Shown here: positions 34,305 to 43,662 of the stretch, in pieces | Layout of the letters: each line of letters starts with the position of its first letter | How positions within the stretch are numbered: position 1 is the stretch's first letter | DNA from: Pedobacter sp. ISL-64 | GTDB taxonomy: Bacteria > Bacteroidota > Bacteroidia > Sphingobacteriales > Sphingobacteriaceae | Direction: 5' to 3' | NCBI RefSeq assembly: GCF_018613605.1 | Contig: NZ_JAGGPU010000008.1 | Span: forward strand, 62,001-126,000 | DNA: 64,000 bases | Position numbers and translations under genes: made by a program | The notes under the pieces: generated by a model | The model's input: only the letters and a program-made list of their open reading frames with translations | What the model was told of the DNA's origin: nothing | Database searches by the model: none

Positions 34305-36494
34305 TTAATTTCCTAGTTCTGACATGAATTTAATCCGCATCAATTGAATTTCTTCGCGGGTGTAATCGGTTTCGCCTAACTCGTTAAGGGCTTCATCAAT
34401 AGAATCGCTTTCAGCAGCTCTGAAATAGTCAAATACTTCATCCTGTCTATCATCATCAATTACTTCATCAATGAAATAGTTTAGGTTAAGTTTAGTACCA
34501 GAGTTTACAATCGATTCTACTTCTTTCAGAATTTCTTCATAGGTGATGCCTTTCGAATCGGCAATATCTTCCAAACCAATCTGCCTGTCGATATTTTGAA
34601 TGATCGAAACCTTCATCTGCGATTTATTGGCCTGAGTTTTAATAATCAAATCGATTGGACGTTCGATATCGTTATCCTCGACATATTTTTTGATCAATTC
34701 GATAAAAGGTGTCCCGAATTTCATTGCTTTACCCGAACCTACACCAGAAATCTGGCGAAGTTCTTCCGTCGTAACCGGGTAATGTGTACACATTTCCTCT
34801 AAAGATGGATCCTGGAAAACTACGAATGGTGGAACACTTTTTTGCTTCGCAATTTTTTTACGTAGCTCTTTAAGCAATGATAAAAGATGGGTATCTAAAG
34901 CACCTGTACCTTGTTTTACATCATCGTCATCGTCATCAGCACCGTTCTCTATTGGTTCGTTTAGTATGAATTTAAGGCTATAGGGGTTGATAATAAAATC
35001 TCTTCCCTGTTTGGTTAACTTTAATAAACCGTAATTGTCAATATCCTTAAAAAGGTAATTATTTAGAACAGCCTGGCGGATAATCGATTTCCACATCAGC
35101 TCGCCTTCTTCTTTACCGATTCCAAATTCAGGAATCTTGCTGTGTTCGTAAGCAATTGTTTGAGCGGTTTCTAAACCTAAAAATACGTTTAACAAGTGTG
35201 CATCATCAAATTTTTCGCCTGATTTTTCGATAAATTTCAAAACGGTTGACAATTGACTTTCTGCATCAAATTGCTTTTTAGGCTTTTTGCAGTTATCACA
35301 CATGCAGTTACAGCCCGTTTCGTTAAAGTTTTCACCGAAATAATGAAGGATCTGCTTACGTCGGCATACGCCAGATTCAGCATAATCGATCACTTCTTTT
35401 AATATCTGCGTGCCAATTTCACGTTCCGAAACTGGTTTATCTTTCATAAATTTAGCCAGCTTGTCTACGTCTTTTTGAGCGTAGAAAGCAATACATACCC
35501 CTTCGCCACCATCACGTCCGGCCCTGCCAGTTTCCTGGTAATAACCCTCCATACTTTTAGGCACGTCATGGTGAATCACAAAGCGAACATCGGGTTTGTC
35601 GATCCCCATACCAAAGGCAATGGTTGCAACAATAACCTCAGCATCTTCCATCAAAAATTTATCCTGCGTTTCAGCTCTAACCTTTGGGTCTAACCCCGCA
35701 TGATAAGGCAAGGCACTAATTCCATTCAGATTTAATGCCTCTGCCACTTCTTCAACCTTTTTACGGCTAAGACAGTAAATAATCCCAGATTTGCCCGGAT
35801 TAGATTTGATATACTTAATAATTTCTTTGGTGATGTCTCTTTTAGGTCGGATTTCGTAAAATAAGTTGGGCCTGTTGAATGACGACTTAAACAATGTTGC
35901 TTCCGTCATTCCAAGATTCTTCATAATATCCTGCTGTACTTTTGGCGTGGCAGTTGCGGTTAATGCAATAATTGGAATGTTATTTCCCAATCCTGCGATA
36001 ACCTGTTTAATCTTACGGTATTCTGGCCTGAAATCGTGCCCCCATTCAGAGATACAATGCGCTTCATCAACGGCAACGAAAGAGATTTTAATCAGATTTA
36101 AAAATTCAATATTATCCTGCTTCGCCAGAGACTCTGGCGCAACATACAATAATTTAGTCTGACCGCTTAAAAGATCAGATTTAACTTGAGTAATTTCAGA
36201 TTTATTTAGGGATGAATTAAGAAAGTGAGCAATACTGTCATTTCCACCAAAGGCCCTTAATTGGTCAACCTGGTTTTTCATCAAGGCAATTAGTGGAGAA
36301 ATTACAATTGCTGTTCCCTCGCTCATTAAAGCGGGTAACTGATAGCAAATAGACTTCCCTCCGCCTGTTGGCATAATAACAAATGTGTTATTGCCTTCTA
36401 AAATATTTGTAATGATCGACTCCTGATCACCTTTGAAATTGTCAAACCCGAAGAAATTTTGTAGGTTATCAAATAACGACTTTTTCACGTCCAT
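34305..36494 (-). CDS. recQ: ATP-dependent DNA helicase RecQ
   Basis: 729 residues from ATG 36494 (MDVKKSLFDNLQNFFGFDNF); a longer frame begins with TTG 36533 but lacks support. Helicase core with Walker A MPTGGGKSICYQLP and box II VDEAHCISEWGHDFRPEY; helicase C motif VIVATIAFGMGIDKPDVRFV; a zinc-binding region with CRRKQILHYFGE and CNCMCDNC; winged helix; HRDC domain (about 525-600) and an extra C-terminal acidic region. It unwinds DNA 3'-5' in recombination and repair. It sits between the two Kdo genes with no obvious functional link. Confidence 0.95.
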   Translation of the reverse strand: MDVKKSLFDNLQNFFGFDNFKGDQESIITNILEGNNTFVIMPTGGGKSICYQLPALMSEGTAIVISPLIALMKNQVDQLRAFGGNDSIAHFLNSSLNKSEITQVKSDLLSGQTKLLYVAPESLAKQDNIEFLNLIKISFVAVDEAHCISEWGHDFRPEYRKIKQVIAGLGNNIPIIALTATATPKVQQDIMKNLGMTEATLFKSSFNRPNLFYEIRPKRDITKEIIKYIKSNPGKSGIIYCLSRKKVEEVAEALNLNGISALPYHAGLDPKVRAETQDKFLMEDAEVIVATIAFGMGIDKPDVRFVIHHDVPKSMEGYYQETGRAGRDGGEGVCIAFYAQKDVDKLAKFMKDKPVSEREIGTQILKEVIDYAESGVCRRKQILHYFGENFNETGCNCMCDNCKKPKKQFDAESQLSTVLKFIEKSGEKFDDAHLLNVFLGLETAQTIAYEHSKIPEFGIGKEEGELMWKSIIRQAVLNNYLFKDIDNYGLLKLTKQGRDFIINPYSLKFILNEPIENGADDDDDDVKQGTGALDTHLLSLLKELRKKIAKQKSVPPFVVFQDPSLEEMCTHYPVTTEELRQISGVGSGKAMKFGTPFIELIKKYVEDNDIERPIDLIIKTQANKSQMKVSIIQNIDRQIGLEDIADSKGITYEEILKEVESIVNSGTKLNLNYFIDEVIDDDRQDEVFDYFRAAESDSIDEALNELGETDYTREEIQLMRIKFMSELGN

Positions 36495-36585
36495 TTTGTG
36501 TAATAAAATATGCGATGCTATTTTTGTATCCAAAATAACATAATTTTACAAGAATTTCAAGTATTAACAGACAATTATTTTCTCT

Positions 36586-37554
36586 TTGAAAAGTAAAAAA
36601 TCAATAATCCAATCGGCTGTAAGCACATTAGAGCTTGAGGCAGCAGCAATATTAAATGTTGCAAAGAATATTAACAGCGATTTTGAAAAAGTCGTATCAA
36701 GCATTTTACATGGCAAAGGACGGGTAATTGTTACTGGTATTGGAAAGAGTGCAATTATTGCGCAAAAAATGGTAGCTACTTTTAATTCAACAGGTACCCC
36801 TGCTATTTTTATGCATGCCGCAGATGCTATTCATGGCGATCTGGGGATGATCCAGGTAGATGATATTGTAATCTGCCTCTCTAAAAGTGGAAACACACCA
36901 GAAATAAAAGTGCTTACCCCCTTGTTGAAAACATCTGGCAATCTTCTCATCGGGATGGTTGGTGAATTGAATTCTTTTTTAGCCGAACAGGCCGATCTGA
37001 TTCTGAACACTTCTTTCGAAAAAGAAGCCTGTCCGCATAATTTGGCCCCCACTACCAGTACAACGGCGCAATTGGCATTGGGCGATGCCTTAGCTATTTG
37101 TTTATTGGAGTGCAGAGATTTTAATGAATCCGACTTTGCGAAATATCATCCAGGCGGATCATTAGGTAAAAAACTCTATTTAAAAGCCCGGGATTTGGCT
37201 TTGTCTAATGAGAAACCTTCTATACACCCATCCGCATCGGTTAAAGATGTGTTAATAGAAATTAGTAAAAACCGTTTGGGTGCCGTTGTTGTTGTTGATA
37301 GCGATGATAAAGTTCTTGGCATCATTACCGATGGTGATATAAGGCGGATGTTAGAAAATAACAATTCTATTGCAAACTTAAAAGCCGAAGATATAATGGG
37401 CAGAACGCCAAAGAGCATACAATTTGATGCTTTGGCGGTTGATGCTTTAGATATTATTAAGCAAAATAACATTACACAGTTGCTAGTTCTAGAACAAAAT
37501 ACTTACTTTGGCATTATCCATTTACACGATCTCCTTAACGAAGGCATAGTGTAA
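36586..37554 (+). CDS. kdsD: Arabinose 5-phosphate isomerase (KpsF/GutQ family)
   Basis: 322 residues. SIS domain (about 35-175; VTGIGKSAIIAQKMVATF, LSKSGNTPEI) with CPHNLAPTTSTTAQLALGDA, followed by two CBS domains (about 205-322, GIITDGDIRRM). It converts ribulose 5-phosphate to arabinose 5-phosphate, the precursor for KdsA. The start is TTG (then AAA-AGT-AAA); no ATG precedes the conserved region. Divergent from recQ by 91 bases and followed 15 bases later by manC, so an operon of envelope-sugar genes. Confidence 0.93.
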   Translation: MKSKKSIIQSAVSTLELEAAAILNVAKNINSDFEKVVSSILHGKGRVIVTGIGKSAIIAQKMVATFNSTGTPAIFMHAADAIHGDLGMIQVDDIVICLSKSGNTPEIKVLTPLLKTSGNLLIGMVGELNSFLAEQADLILNTSFEKEACPHNLAPTTSTTAQLALGDALAICLLECRDFNESDFAKYHPGGSLGKKLYLKARDLALSNEKPSIHPSASVKDVLIEISKNRLGAVVVVDSDDKVLGIITDGDIRRMLENNNSIANLKAEDIMGRTPKSIQFDALAVDALDIIKQNNITQLLVLEQNTYFGIIHLHDLLNEGIV

Positions 37555-37569
37555 TTTTTAAAATAAAAA

Positions 37570-38661
37570 ATGAATAAAGATTATTATGCATTAATTATGG
37601 CCGGTGGCGTCGGAAGTCGCTTTTGGCCAGTAAGCAGAACGGAATATCCAAAACAGTTTATCGATTTTTTCGGCGTTGGAAAAACCCTGATTCAAAGTAC
37701 TTACGAAAGATTTCTAAACATCTGTCCTCCTGAAAATATATTTATCGTTACCAACGAAATTTATTCAGATTTAATTAAAGAGCAATTACCGCAATTAACA
37801 GATAACCAGATTTTGGCTGAGCCTTTAATGAGAAATACAGCCCCTTGTGTTGCTTATGGAAGTTTAAAAATTGCTGAGTTAAACCCTAATGCAACGATTG
37901 TTGTTGCTCCTTCTGATCATACCATCGCAGATATTGATGGCTTTATAGCATCTATAGAGCAATCTTTAGAGGCTGCCTCGAAAAATGATTGTTTAATCAC
38001 TTTGGGTATTAAACCAAACCGCCCGGATACAGGTTACGGTTATATTCAGCATACAGATTACGTGCTCAACACCGATACTGATCTGCATAAGGTTAAAACC
38101 TTTACCGAAAAGCCAAATTTAGAATTGGCAAAATCATTCTTGCAAAGTGGCGATTTCTTGTGGAATGCAGGGATCTTTATCTGGTCGGCCAGGGCGATAC
38201 TGAATGCTTTCGAGAAACACCTTCCAGACATGTACGAGATATTTAATATCGGCAGATCTGAGTTGAATAAAGCTGGCGAAAAAGAATTTATCAATAATGC
38301 TTATTTCCAATGCACCAACATTTCAATAGATTTTGGGATTATGGAAAAAGCAGAAAATGTTTACGTACTTCCATCTGATTTCGGCTGGTCTGATTTAGGA
38401 ACCTGGGCCTCTATTTATGAGATGGCAGAGAAAGATTATGTGGGTAATGCCGTTATCCCGTCACAACAGGTACTGATGTTCGATTCATCAAACTGTATGG
38501 TAAATGTTCCAGAAGATAAATTGGTTATCTTACAGGGGCTGCACGATTACATTGTTGTGGAAAACAATAATATGCTAATGATCTGCCCAAGAAATGAAGA
38601 GCAAAAGGTTAAAGAATTCGTAGCTGAAGTTAAATCGAGATTTGGAAATAAATTCATTTAA
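37570..38661 (+). CDS. manC: Mannose-1-phosphate guanylyltransferase
   Basis: 363 residues: the nucleotidyltransferase domain with IMAGGVGSRFWPVSRTEYPK and the active-site region TGYGYIQ / FTEKPNLELA / FLWNAGIFIW / SIDFGIMEKA, but without the phosphomannose isomerase domain of the long ManC type. It makes GDP-mannose from mannose 1-phosphate and GTP for surface polysaccharides. It lies 15 bases after kdsD and ends at a terminator. Confidence 0.92.
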   Translation: MNKDYYALIMAGGVGSRFWPVSRTEYPKQFIDFFGVGKTLIQSTYERFLNICPPENIFIVTNEIYSDLIKEQLPQLTDNQILAEPLMRNTAPCVAYGSLKIAELNPNATIVVAPSDHTIADIDGFIASIEQSLEAASKNDCLITLGIKPNRPDTGYGYIQHTDYVLNTDTDLHKVKTFTEKPNLELAKSFLQSGDFLWNAGIFIWSARAILNAFEKHLPDMYEIFNIGRSELNKAGEKEFINNAYFQCTNISIDFGIMEKAENVYVLPSDFGWSDLGTWASIYEMAEKDYVGNAVIPSQQVLMFDSSNCMVNVPEDKLVILQGLHDYIVVENNNMLMICPRNEEQKVKEFVAEVKSRFGNKFI

Positions 38662-38677
38662 TAGATACATGAAATGT

Positions 38678-38720
38678 AAAATGGATGATGTAGCATAGTT
38701 TTCATCATCCATTTTATATT
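38678..38720 (+). terminator. Terminator after manC
   Basis: Perfect 13-base arms AAAATGGATGATG / CATCATCCATTTT (38678-38690 and 38703-38715), 12-base loop, T-rich tail; 17 bases after the stop. Confidence 0.85.
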
Positions 38721-38736
38721 TCTTATCCTAGTTTAT

Positions 38737-38784
38737 CGTGAAAGATCCTGAAACAACCCGATAGCTATCGGGTTCAGGAAGACG
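38737..38784. repeat. Intergenic palindromic repeat, short variant
   Basis: 48 bases, CGTGAAAGATCCTGAA to TCAGGAAGACG, with nested arms TCCTGAA / TTCAGGA and CCCGATAGCTATCGGG. One large hairpin. Between convergent manC and rlmB. Confidence 0.7.
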
Positions 38785-38836
38785 AAGCTCGACGGGATGA
38801 AGCTTTAATAGCTATTGATATTATTAACTCGCTTGC

Positions 38837-39604
38837 CTAAACTGTTCTTTGTCTAACCGCTTCGTATAAAATTACCCCGGCAGCAACAGAAACATTTAAC
38901 GATTCGATTTTTCCGGCCATTGGTATTTTAGCTAAATGATCGGCTACCCTTAAAAGATCGTTAGAAATTCCTTCATCTTCCGATCCCATTACAATTGCCG
39001 TAGGCATGGTAAAATCTGGCGCATAAATAAAATCACTGGTTTTTTCGGTGCAGGCTACAACCTGCAAACCACTTTCTTGCAGAAATAAACAGGTTTTGTG
39101 CAGGTTAGCATGGCGACAAATCGGAATACTGAATAAGGCACCTGCCGAGGTTTTAATGGCATCAGCATTGATCTGCGCAGCATTTTTTAAAGGAACTACA
39201 ATGGCATGCACCCCTACACAGGCGGCCGTACGTGCAATTGCACCCATGTTACGCACATCGGTAACACTATCTAAAACCAAAATTAATGGAACTTCGCCCT
39301 TTTCGAAAACAGCTGGAACAATGTCTTCAATATTCTGATAGGTAATTGGAGAAATAACTGCAATTACGCCCTGATGATTTTTCTGCGACATGCGGTTCAG
39401 CTTCTCAATCGGAACCGAATTTAAAGGAATCAAAGTATCTTTAAGAAGGGCTTTTAACTCCAGAAAAAGTTCCCCGCCCAAACCGCGTTGCTGATAAATG
39501 GTTTCAATGTCTCTTCCTGCTTTAACGGCTTCTATTACGGCCCTGATGCCGAATACAAACTCATTATTCTCTTTTGCTCGTTGCGGTCTTCTAAAATTAT
39601 CCAT
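38837..39604 (-). CDS. rlmB: 23S rRNA (guanosine-2'-O-)-methyltransferase RlmB
   Basis: 255 residues. N-terminal substrate-binding domain (EFVFGIRAVIEAVKAGRDIE) and C-terminal SpoU (SPOUT) methyltransferase domain with LDSVTDVRNMGAIARTAACV, VMGSEDEGIS and IPMAGKIESLNVSVAAGVIL. Family members 2'-O-methylate G2251 of 23S rRNA using SAM. A -7 element lies 17 bases upstream of the ATG. Which SpoU enzyme it is (RlmB or TrmH-like) is judged from the domain layout. Confidence 0.92.
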   Translation of the reverse strand: MDNFRRPQRAKENNEFVFGIRAVIEAVKAGRDIETIYQQRGLGGELFLELKALLKDTLIPLNSVPIEKLNRMSQKNHQGVIAVISPITYQNIEDIVPAVFEKGEVPLILVLDSVTDVRNMGAIARTAACVGVHAIVVPLKNAAQINADAIKTSAGALFSIPICRHANLHKTCLFLQESGLQVVACTEKTSDFIYAPDFTMPTAIVMGSEDEGISNDLLRVADHLAKIPMAGKIESLNVSVAAGVILYEAVRQRTV

Positions 39605-39621
39605 GTTTTGAAATTGTTAGG

Positions 39622-39629
39622 CAAAAGTA
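39622..39629 (-). promoter_or_regulatory. -7 promoter element of rlmB
   Basis: Read leftward TACTTTTG, matching TAnnTTTG, 17 bases before the ATG at 39604. Confidence 0.5.
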
Positions 39630-39792
39630 TTCAAATAAAATGTTTTAGCCCTAAACTATGTGCTCCTTATTAACATTTAATTGTTTAAAAATTTCTGCGG
39701 CATCATAAATCCAATAAAATTTAATCTGATTATGCTTCAATTTGTTAACAAACAGCTAGTAACTAATTCGAACAACCGCATCAAAATTTAAT

Positions 39793-39800
39793 TACTTTTG
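39793..39800 (+). promoter_or_regulatory. -7 promoter element of dnaB
   Basis: TACTTTTG, matching TAnnTTTG, ends 4 bases before the ATG at 39805, which implies a message starting at or even just inside the start codon unless a later start is used (ATG 39841 is in frame). Confidence 0.55.
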
Positions 39801-39804
39801 TGGA

Positions 39805-41367
39805 ATGAGTATCGATAATGAACAAGGCGGAAAGAACAGTATGACTGCTAGAAAAGGCAGGTTAAGTAATACCATAAGTTCGCAAGGGAAAATCCCCCCT
39901 CAGGCATTAGATCTTGAGGAAGCAGTTCTTGGGGCATTAATGCTCGAAAAAGATGCACTTTCTGCTGTAATTGATGTTTTAAAACCAGAGGTTTTTTATA
40001 ACATTGCCCATCAGAAAATTTTTGAAGCGATTCATATTTTATTTCAAAAATCGCGCCCGGTTGATATTTTAACCGTAACGGCAGAACTGCGAACATTAGG
40101 TACTCTGGAAATAGTTGGAGGCGCTTACTACATTACCAATTTAACCAATAGGGTTGCTTCAGCAGCGAATATTGAGTTTCATGCACGTATTATTTCTCAG
40201 AAATATATTCAGCGCGAACTGATCAGAATCTCAACCGAAATTATTACAAACGCCTACGAAGATACAACTGATATTTTCGATCTCTTAGATCAGGCAGAAA
40301 AAGGACTTTTCGAAATTGCCCAGAATAACCTGCGTAGAGATACACAGAAAATGGACGATATCATTAAACAATCATTAGCCACACTTGAAGAACTTCGTAC
40401 TAAAACAGATGGTTTAACTGGTGTGCCAACAGGTTTTACAGGATTGGATAGAATAACCGGTGGTTGGCAAAAGCAAGATTTAGTAATTATTGCTGCACGT
40501 CCGGCGATGGGTAAAACGGCCTTCGTACTAACCTGTGCCAGAAATGCGACCGTCGATTTTGCAAAACCGACGGTAGTGTTCTCATTGGAGATGTCCTCAG
40601 TTCAGCTCGTTAATCGTTTAATTTCTGGAGAAGCTGAAATTGAGCAGGAAAAAATCAGGAAAGGAAATTTACAGGAATGGGAATGGCAGCAGTTACACAG
40701 TAAAATTGGCCGTTTAACCGAAGCTCCCCTATTAATTGATGATACGCCTGCACTAAATATTTTTGAGTTCAGGGCAAAATGCAGAAGATTAAAATCACAA
40801 TACGATATTCAATTGGTAATTGTCGATTACTTGCAGTTAATGCATGGTAAAGGCGAAGGAAAAGGTGGTGGTAACCGTGAGCAGGAAATTGGTAGTATTT
40901 CGAGAGCACTAAAATCTGTTGCGAAAGAACTTGATGTTCCGGTGCTCGCACTATCGCAGTTAAGTCGTGCGGTAGAGAGTAGACCAGGTTTACAAGGAAA
41001 GCGGCCGATGTTATCCGATTTACGTGAATCTGGTTCAATTGAGCAGGATGCAGATATGGTATTGTTCTTATACCGTCCTGAATATTACGGAATTACCGAA
41101 GACGAACAAGGGCGATCGCAGGCTGGTATTGGCGAGGTTATTATTGCAAAACACCGTAACGGTGAAACCGGAATTGTACCACTAAAATTTATTGGTAAGT
41201 TTGTGAAGTTCGTGGATCTGGAAGATGATTTTAACGCACCGCCAAATTCATTTGCTGCTGATCCTTCAGCTGGTATGTATCCATCACAGGATTTTGAAAA
41301 ACAAAGCAACGTGATTATCCGTCCTTCAAAAATGGACGATTATAATGATGACGATCCACCGTTTTAG
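39805..41367 (+). CDS. dnaB: Replicative DNA helicase
   Basis: 520 residues. N-terminal DnaB domain (about 30-135, LEEAVLGALMLEKDAL) and RecA-like C-terminal helicase domain with Walker A ARPAMGKTAF, Walker B region LVIVDYLQLM, LSQLSRAVESR and SDLRESGSIEQDAD. Hexameric helicase at the replication fork. No intein is visible. ATG 39805 has a -7 element only 4 bases before it; ATG 39841 (MTARKGRLSNT) is an alternative start that loses 12 non-conserved residues. Confidence 0.96.
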   Translation: MSIDNEQGGKNSMTARKGRLSNTISSQGKIPPQALDLEEAVLGALMLEKDALSAVIDVLKPEVFYNIAHQKIFEAIHILFQKSRPVDILTVTAELRTLGTLEIVGGAYYITNLTNRVASAANIEFHARIISQKYIQRELIRISTEIITNAYEDTTDIFDLLDQAEKGLFEIAQNNLRRDTQKMDDIIKQSLATLEELRTKTDGLTGVPTGFTGLDRITGGWQKQDLVIIAARPAMGKTAFVLTCARNATVDFAKPTVVFSLEMSSVQLVNRLISGEAEIEQEKIRKGNLQEWEWQQLHSKIGRLTEAPLLIDDTPALNIFEFRAKCRRLKSQYDIQLVIVDYLQLMHGKGEGKGGGNREQEIGSISRALKSVAKELDVPVLALSQLSRAVESRPGLQGKRPMLSDLRESGSIEQDADMVLFLYRPEYYGITEDEQGRSQAGIGEVIIAKHRNGETGIVPLKFIGKFVKFVDLEDDFNAPPNSFAADPSAGMYPSQDFEKQSNVIIRPSKMDDYNDDDPPF

Positions 41368-41504
41368 GAATTGGTAATGACTATCAGTTAATCTGAGTAA
41401 AAAATTATTCTATTTATAGTTGAAGATTTTAGCTTTTCTGAAGTGCTTTACGCCTTAATCTTTTTTACCTTCTACTCTGCTAGCATTGACAGACCCAATA
41501 GAAA

Positions 41505-41607
41505 AATCGTCATTGCGAGAAGGCTTTTTCAGCCGACGAAGCAATCTTTATGACAAGGGTCACTAGCGTGAAAGATTGCTTCGTCGTTCCTCGTCGCAAT
41601 GACGATT
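41505..41607. repeat. Large palindromic repeat with two pairs of perfect arms
   Basis: Outer arms AATCGTCATTGCGA / TCGCAATGACGATT (41505-41518 and 41594-41607) and inner arms CGACGAAGCAATCTTT / AAAGATTGCTTCGTCG (41534-41549 and 41571-41586) are all perfect. A long hairpin could form. CATTGCGAG...GACGAAGCAATCT words recur in many bacterial genomes as intergenic elements. Confidence 0.8.
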
Positions 41608-41937
41608 CCTCACATCCTATCAAAAAAAACGCTGTCATTTATAATTTATACAATAAATTATCCTAAGTATAACAAACAAGTATTTCAGCTGCAATAAAGT
41701 GTAAAAATATAGGCACTGGTACGGAAAATCGAAGTAGCAGTGAACCAACCAATCTAAACCCGATAAAACGAATGCTCCCGATTTAAGCACTGTATATTTT
41801 ATTTTTTATTGTGTGCTTGCTTTTTTCACAGGTTTCATCGGAGCAGCAGCGATAGCGGGACTGCATTAGCCCAAAGTTTACTGCCTTTGCTTTCCAAATT
41901 TTAACAATTTTTCTATAAACTTGATATTTATCTTATA
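41608..41937. other. Intergenic region between dnaB and chrA, no gene
   Basis: 330 bases with no credible frame. Near 41838-41872 a stretch (GGAGCAGCAGCGATAGCGGG, then ACTGCATTAGCCC) resembles a stretch near 26083-26105 (GGAAAGCAGGTCTGCAGTAGC), perhaps degenerate copies of another dispersed element. The right end abuts the chrA stop codon. Confidence 0.4.
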
Positions 41938-43155
41938 CTAAAATAAATACCCAATTAATATACCTGCCAATACAATAACAGGTGGACTAACTTTAGTAAA
42001 ATTTAACAACAAAAATGTAGCGACCATAATCCCTAAAAATATCCAGTTAAAGCCCATTGGTATTAAGAGTAGCACAAAAGCGGCGATAATAAATCCAACG
42101 CTAACGGCATTGATTCCTGAAAGGCTATGACGGATCCGTGAGATCTTTTTCAGATCGTCCCAAAACGGTACAATAAATAAAACGAGGATTAGTCCGGGTA
42201 AGTTGATGCCGATAACCCCGATCAATCCTCCTAAAATTTGGCCCCATAATCCGTAGCCAAAATTCTTCATGCTTAATGCGCCTAAGTAGCTCGTAAAAGA
42301 AAATGTTGGACCAGGTAAGGCCTGCTGTAATGCAAAACCTGATAAAAATCCAGATGAAGGCAAATAATGTTTCATCTCTACAAACTCGGTAAACATTAAA
42401 GGAACAAGCACTTGTCCGCCCCCAAAAACCAATATTCCGTTACGATAAAAGTTTTCGAGCAAACGAATCGGTAAACTAAAGGGCGATGTTCTGTTTATAA
42501 TTGCACCTACCAAGGCAAATAAAAGCAAAGCACCTAGAAAGTAGACCAGTTTTTTAGGATTGATATTTGAAAAAAGTTTAACCCTTAACTCTGCTTCCTC
42601 TTTTGGGGTTTCGATGGCTGAAGAGATCATTCCGCCTATCAATATCGACAATGGAAACACATAAGCATTTCTTAAAACTAATGTGGCAATAACCGAAGCA
42701 ATGGCAAGGAATATAGAAACCTGAGAGGATAAAACCTTTTTACCAAGTTTCCATGCACCATAAGCTACAATACCCAATGCAATTGGCTGGATATATTCTA
42801 AAATATCGTTAAATTTTTGTTTTTGATCTAGTAAAGCATAACTGATTGCAGCAAAGGTCATTATGGTTGCTGTGGGTAAAATCCAGATCAAAAAGGTGAT
42901 GATGGCCAACTTAAGCTTGCCAACCTTCCACGCTATCCCTACTAATGTTTGTGTCGACGCTGGTCCTGGTAATACCTGGGCTAATGCATTTAGTTCTAAC
43001 AGCTCTTCTTCAGATATAAACTTGGTACTCTGTACAAAATATTTAAGCAGTAAGGCCAGGTGTGCCTGTGCCCCTCCAAAAGAAGTAAATGTAAAAAAGA
43101 TCACATTTCTGATAAACAGCCATTGTTTTTTAGTGGCAATAGGTTTTGTCTGCAT
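41938..43155 (-). CDS. chrA: Chromate transporter (CHR family, long form)
   Basis: 405 residues with two homologous halves of about six membrane segments each. First half: FFTFTSFGGAQAHLALL, LAQVLPGPASTQTLVGIAWK; second half: NGILVFGGGQVLVPLMFTEF, ALQQALPGPTFSFTSYLG. The repeated F-GG and LPGP motifs are the CHR-family signature. Long-form members expel chromate, but many homologues have other, unknown anions. No chrB-type regulator is adjacent. It follows the TPR gene, separated by a small hairpin. Confidence 0.9.
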   Translation of the reverse strand: MQTKPIATKKQWLFIRNVIFFTFTSFGGAQAHLALLLKYFVQSTKFISEEELLELNALAQVLPGPASTQTLVGIAWKVGKLKLAIITFLIWILPTATIMTFAAISYALLDQKQKFNDILEYIQPIALGIVAYGAWKLGKKVLSSQVSIFLAIASVIATLVLRNAYVFPLSILIGGMISSAIETPKEEAELRVKLFSNINPKKLVYFLGALLLFALVGAIINRTSPFSLPIRLLENFYRNGILVFGGGQVLVPLMFTEFVEMKHYLPSSGFLSGFALQQALPGPTFSFTSYLGALSMKNFGYGLWGQILGGLIGVIGINLPGLILVLFIVPFWDDLKKISRIRHSLSGINAVSVGFIIAAFVLLLIPMGFNWIFLGIMVATFLLLNFTKVSPPVIVLAGILIGYLF

Positions 43156-43170
43156 TTATTATAGTAGACT

Positions 43171-43190
43171 AAAAGCCCCTTTAGGGGTTT
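43171..43190 (-). terminator. Small terminator-like hairpin between TPR gene and chrA
   Basis: Minus strand AAACCCC-TAAA-GGGGCTTTT: arms of 4-6 pairs with a 4-base loop and a short T run, placed between the TPR stop (43196) and chrA start (43155). Confidence 0.55.
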
Positions 43191-43195
43191 GGGGG

Positions 43196-43531
43196 TTAAT
43201 CGTCTTCATAATCTAATCCGGCAGCTGTATTATATGCGCCCTGTAGTTCAGAAAAAGCGTGCATGTCTCTTTTGTTGCGTGCTACTTGCATTCCCTTCTG
43301 ATAAATGGCTATAGCTTTCTCTTTTTGATCATCTTTTTCAAGCAATTTCCCCAAATGGTAATATGTGCCAACATAATCCGGGTGTTTATCGGTTAACTGA
43401 AGGTAAAAAGAATAAGCTTTTTCCTTATCATTTTGTGCGTTATACTCTGTGGCTAAGGCATATAGTATAAAAGGATCGTTAGGATCGCTTTCTAAAAATT
43501 CCAATAACTTACTTAAACGGGTTGATGACAT
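43196..43531 (-). CDS. Tetratricopeptide repeat protein
   Basis: 111 residues making about two to three TPR units: DPNDPFILYALATEYNAQND, then EKAYSFYLQLTDKHPDYVGT, then YHLGKLLEKDDQKEKAIAIY. Soluble, no signal peptide, so a cytoplasmic scaffold. Partner unknown. Divergent from etfB. Confidence 0.8.
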   Translation of the reverse strand: MSSTRLSKLLEFLESDPNDPFILYALATEYNAQNDKEKAYSFYLQLTDKHPDYVGTYYHLGKLLEKDDQKEKAIAIYQKGMQVARNKRDMHAFSELQGAYNTAAGLDYEDD

Positions 43532-43553
43532 TTTATTTCCTTGCTTTTTTAAT

Positions 43554-43561
43554 TAAATTTG
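43554..43561 (+). promoter_or_regulatory. -7 promoter element of etfBA
   Basis: TAAATTTG, matching TAnnTTTG, giving a leader of about 95 bases before the etfB ATG. No clear -33 element at the right distance. Confidence 0.45.
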
Positions 43562-43662
43562 CAGAAAGACCTTATATAATAAACATATAACATATGAAAT
43601 TATCATGAGCTAAAAATTTCGGCTTGCGATAGCTTCATAGCAATAAAAACCACTATTAACAT

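Noticed and set aside
40990..41310. Minus-strand frames opposite dnaB and other core genes
   Set aside because: They are by-products of codon use in the real genes and show no family resemblance.
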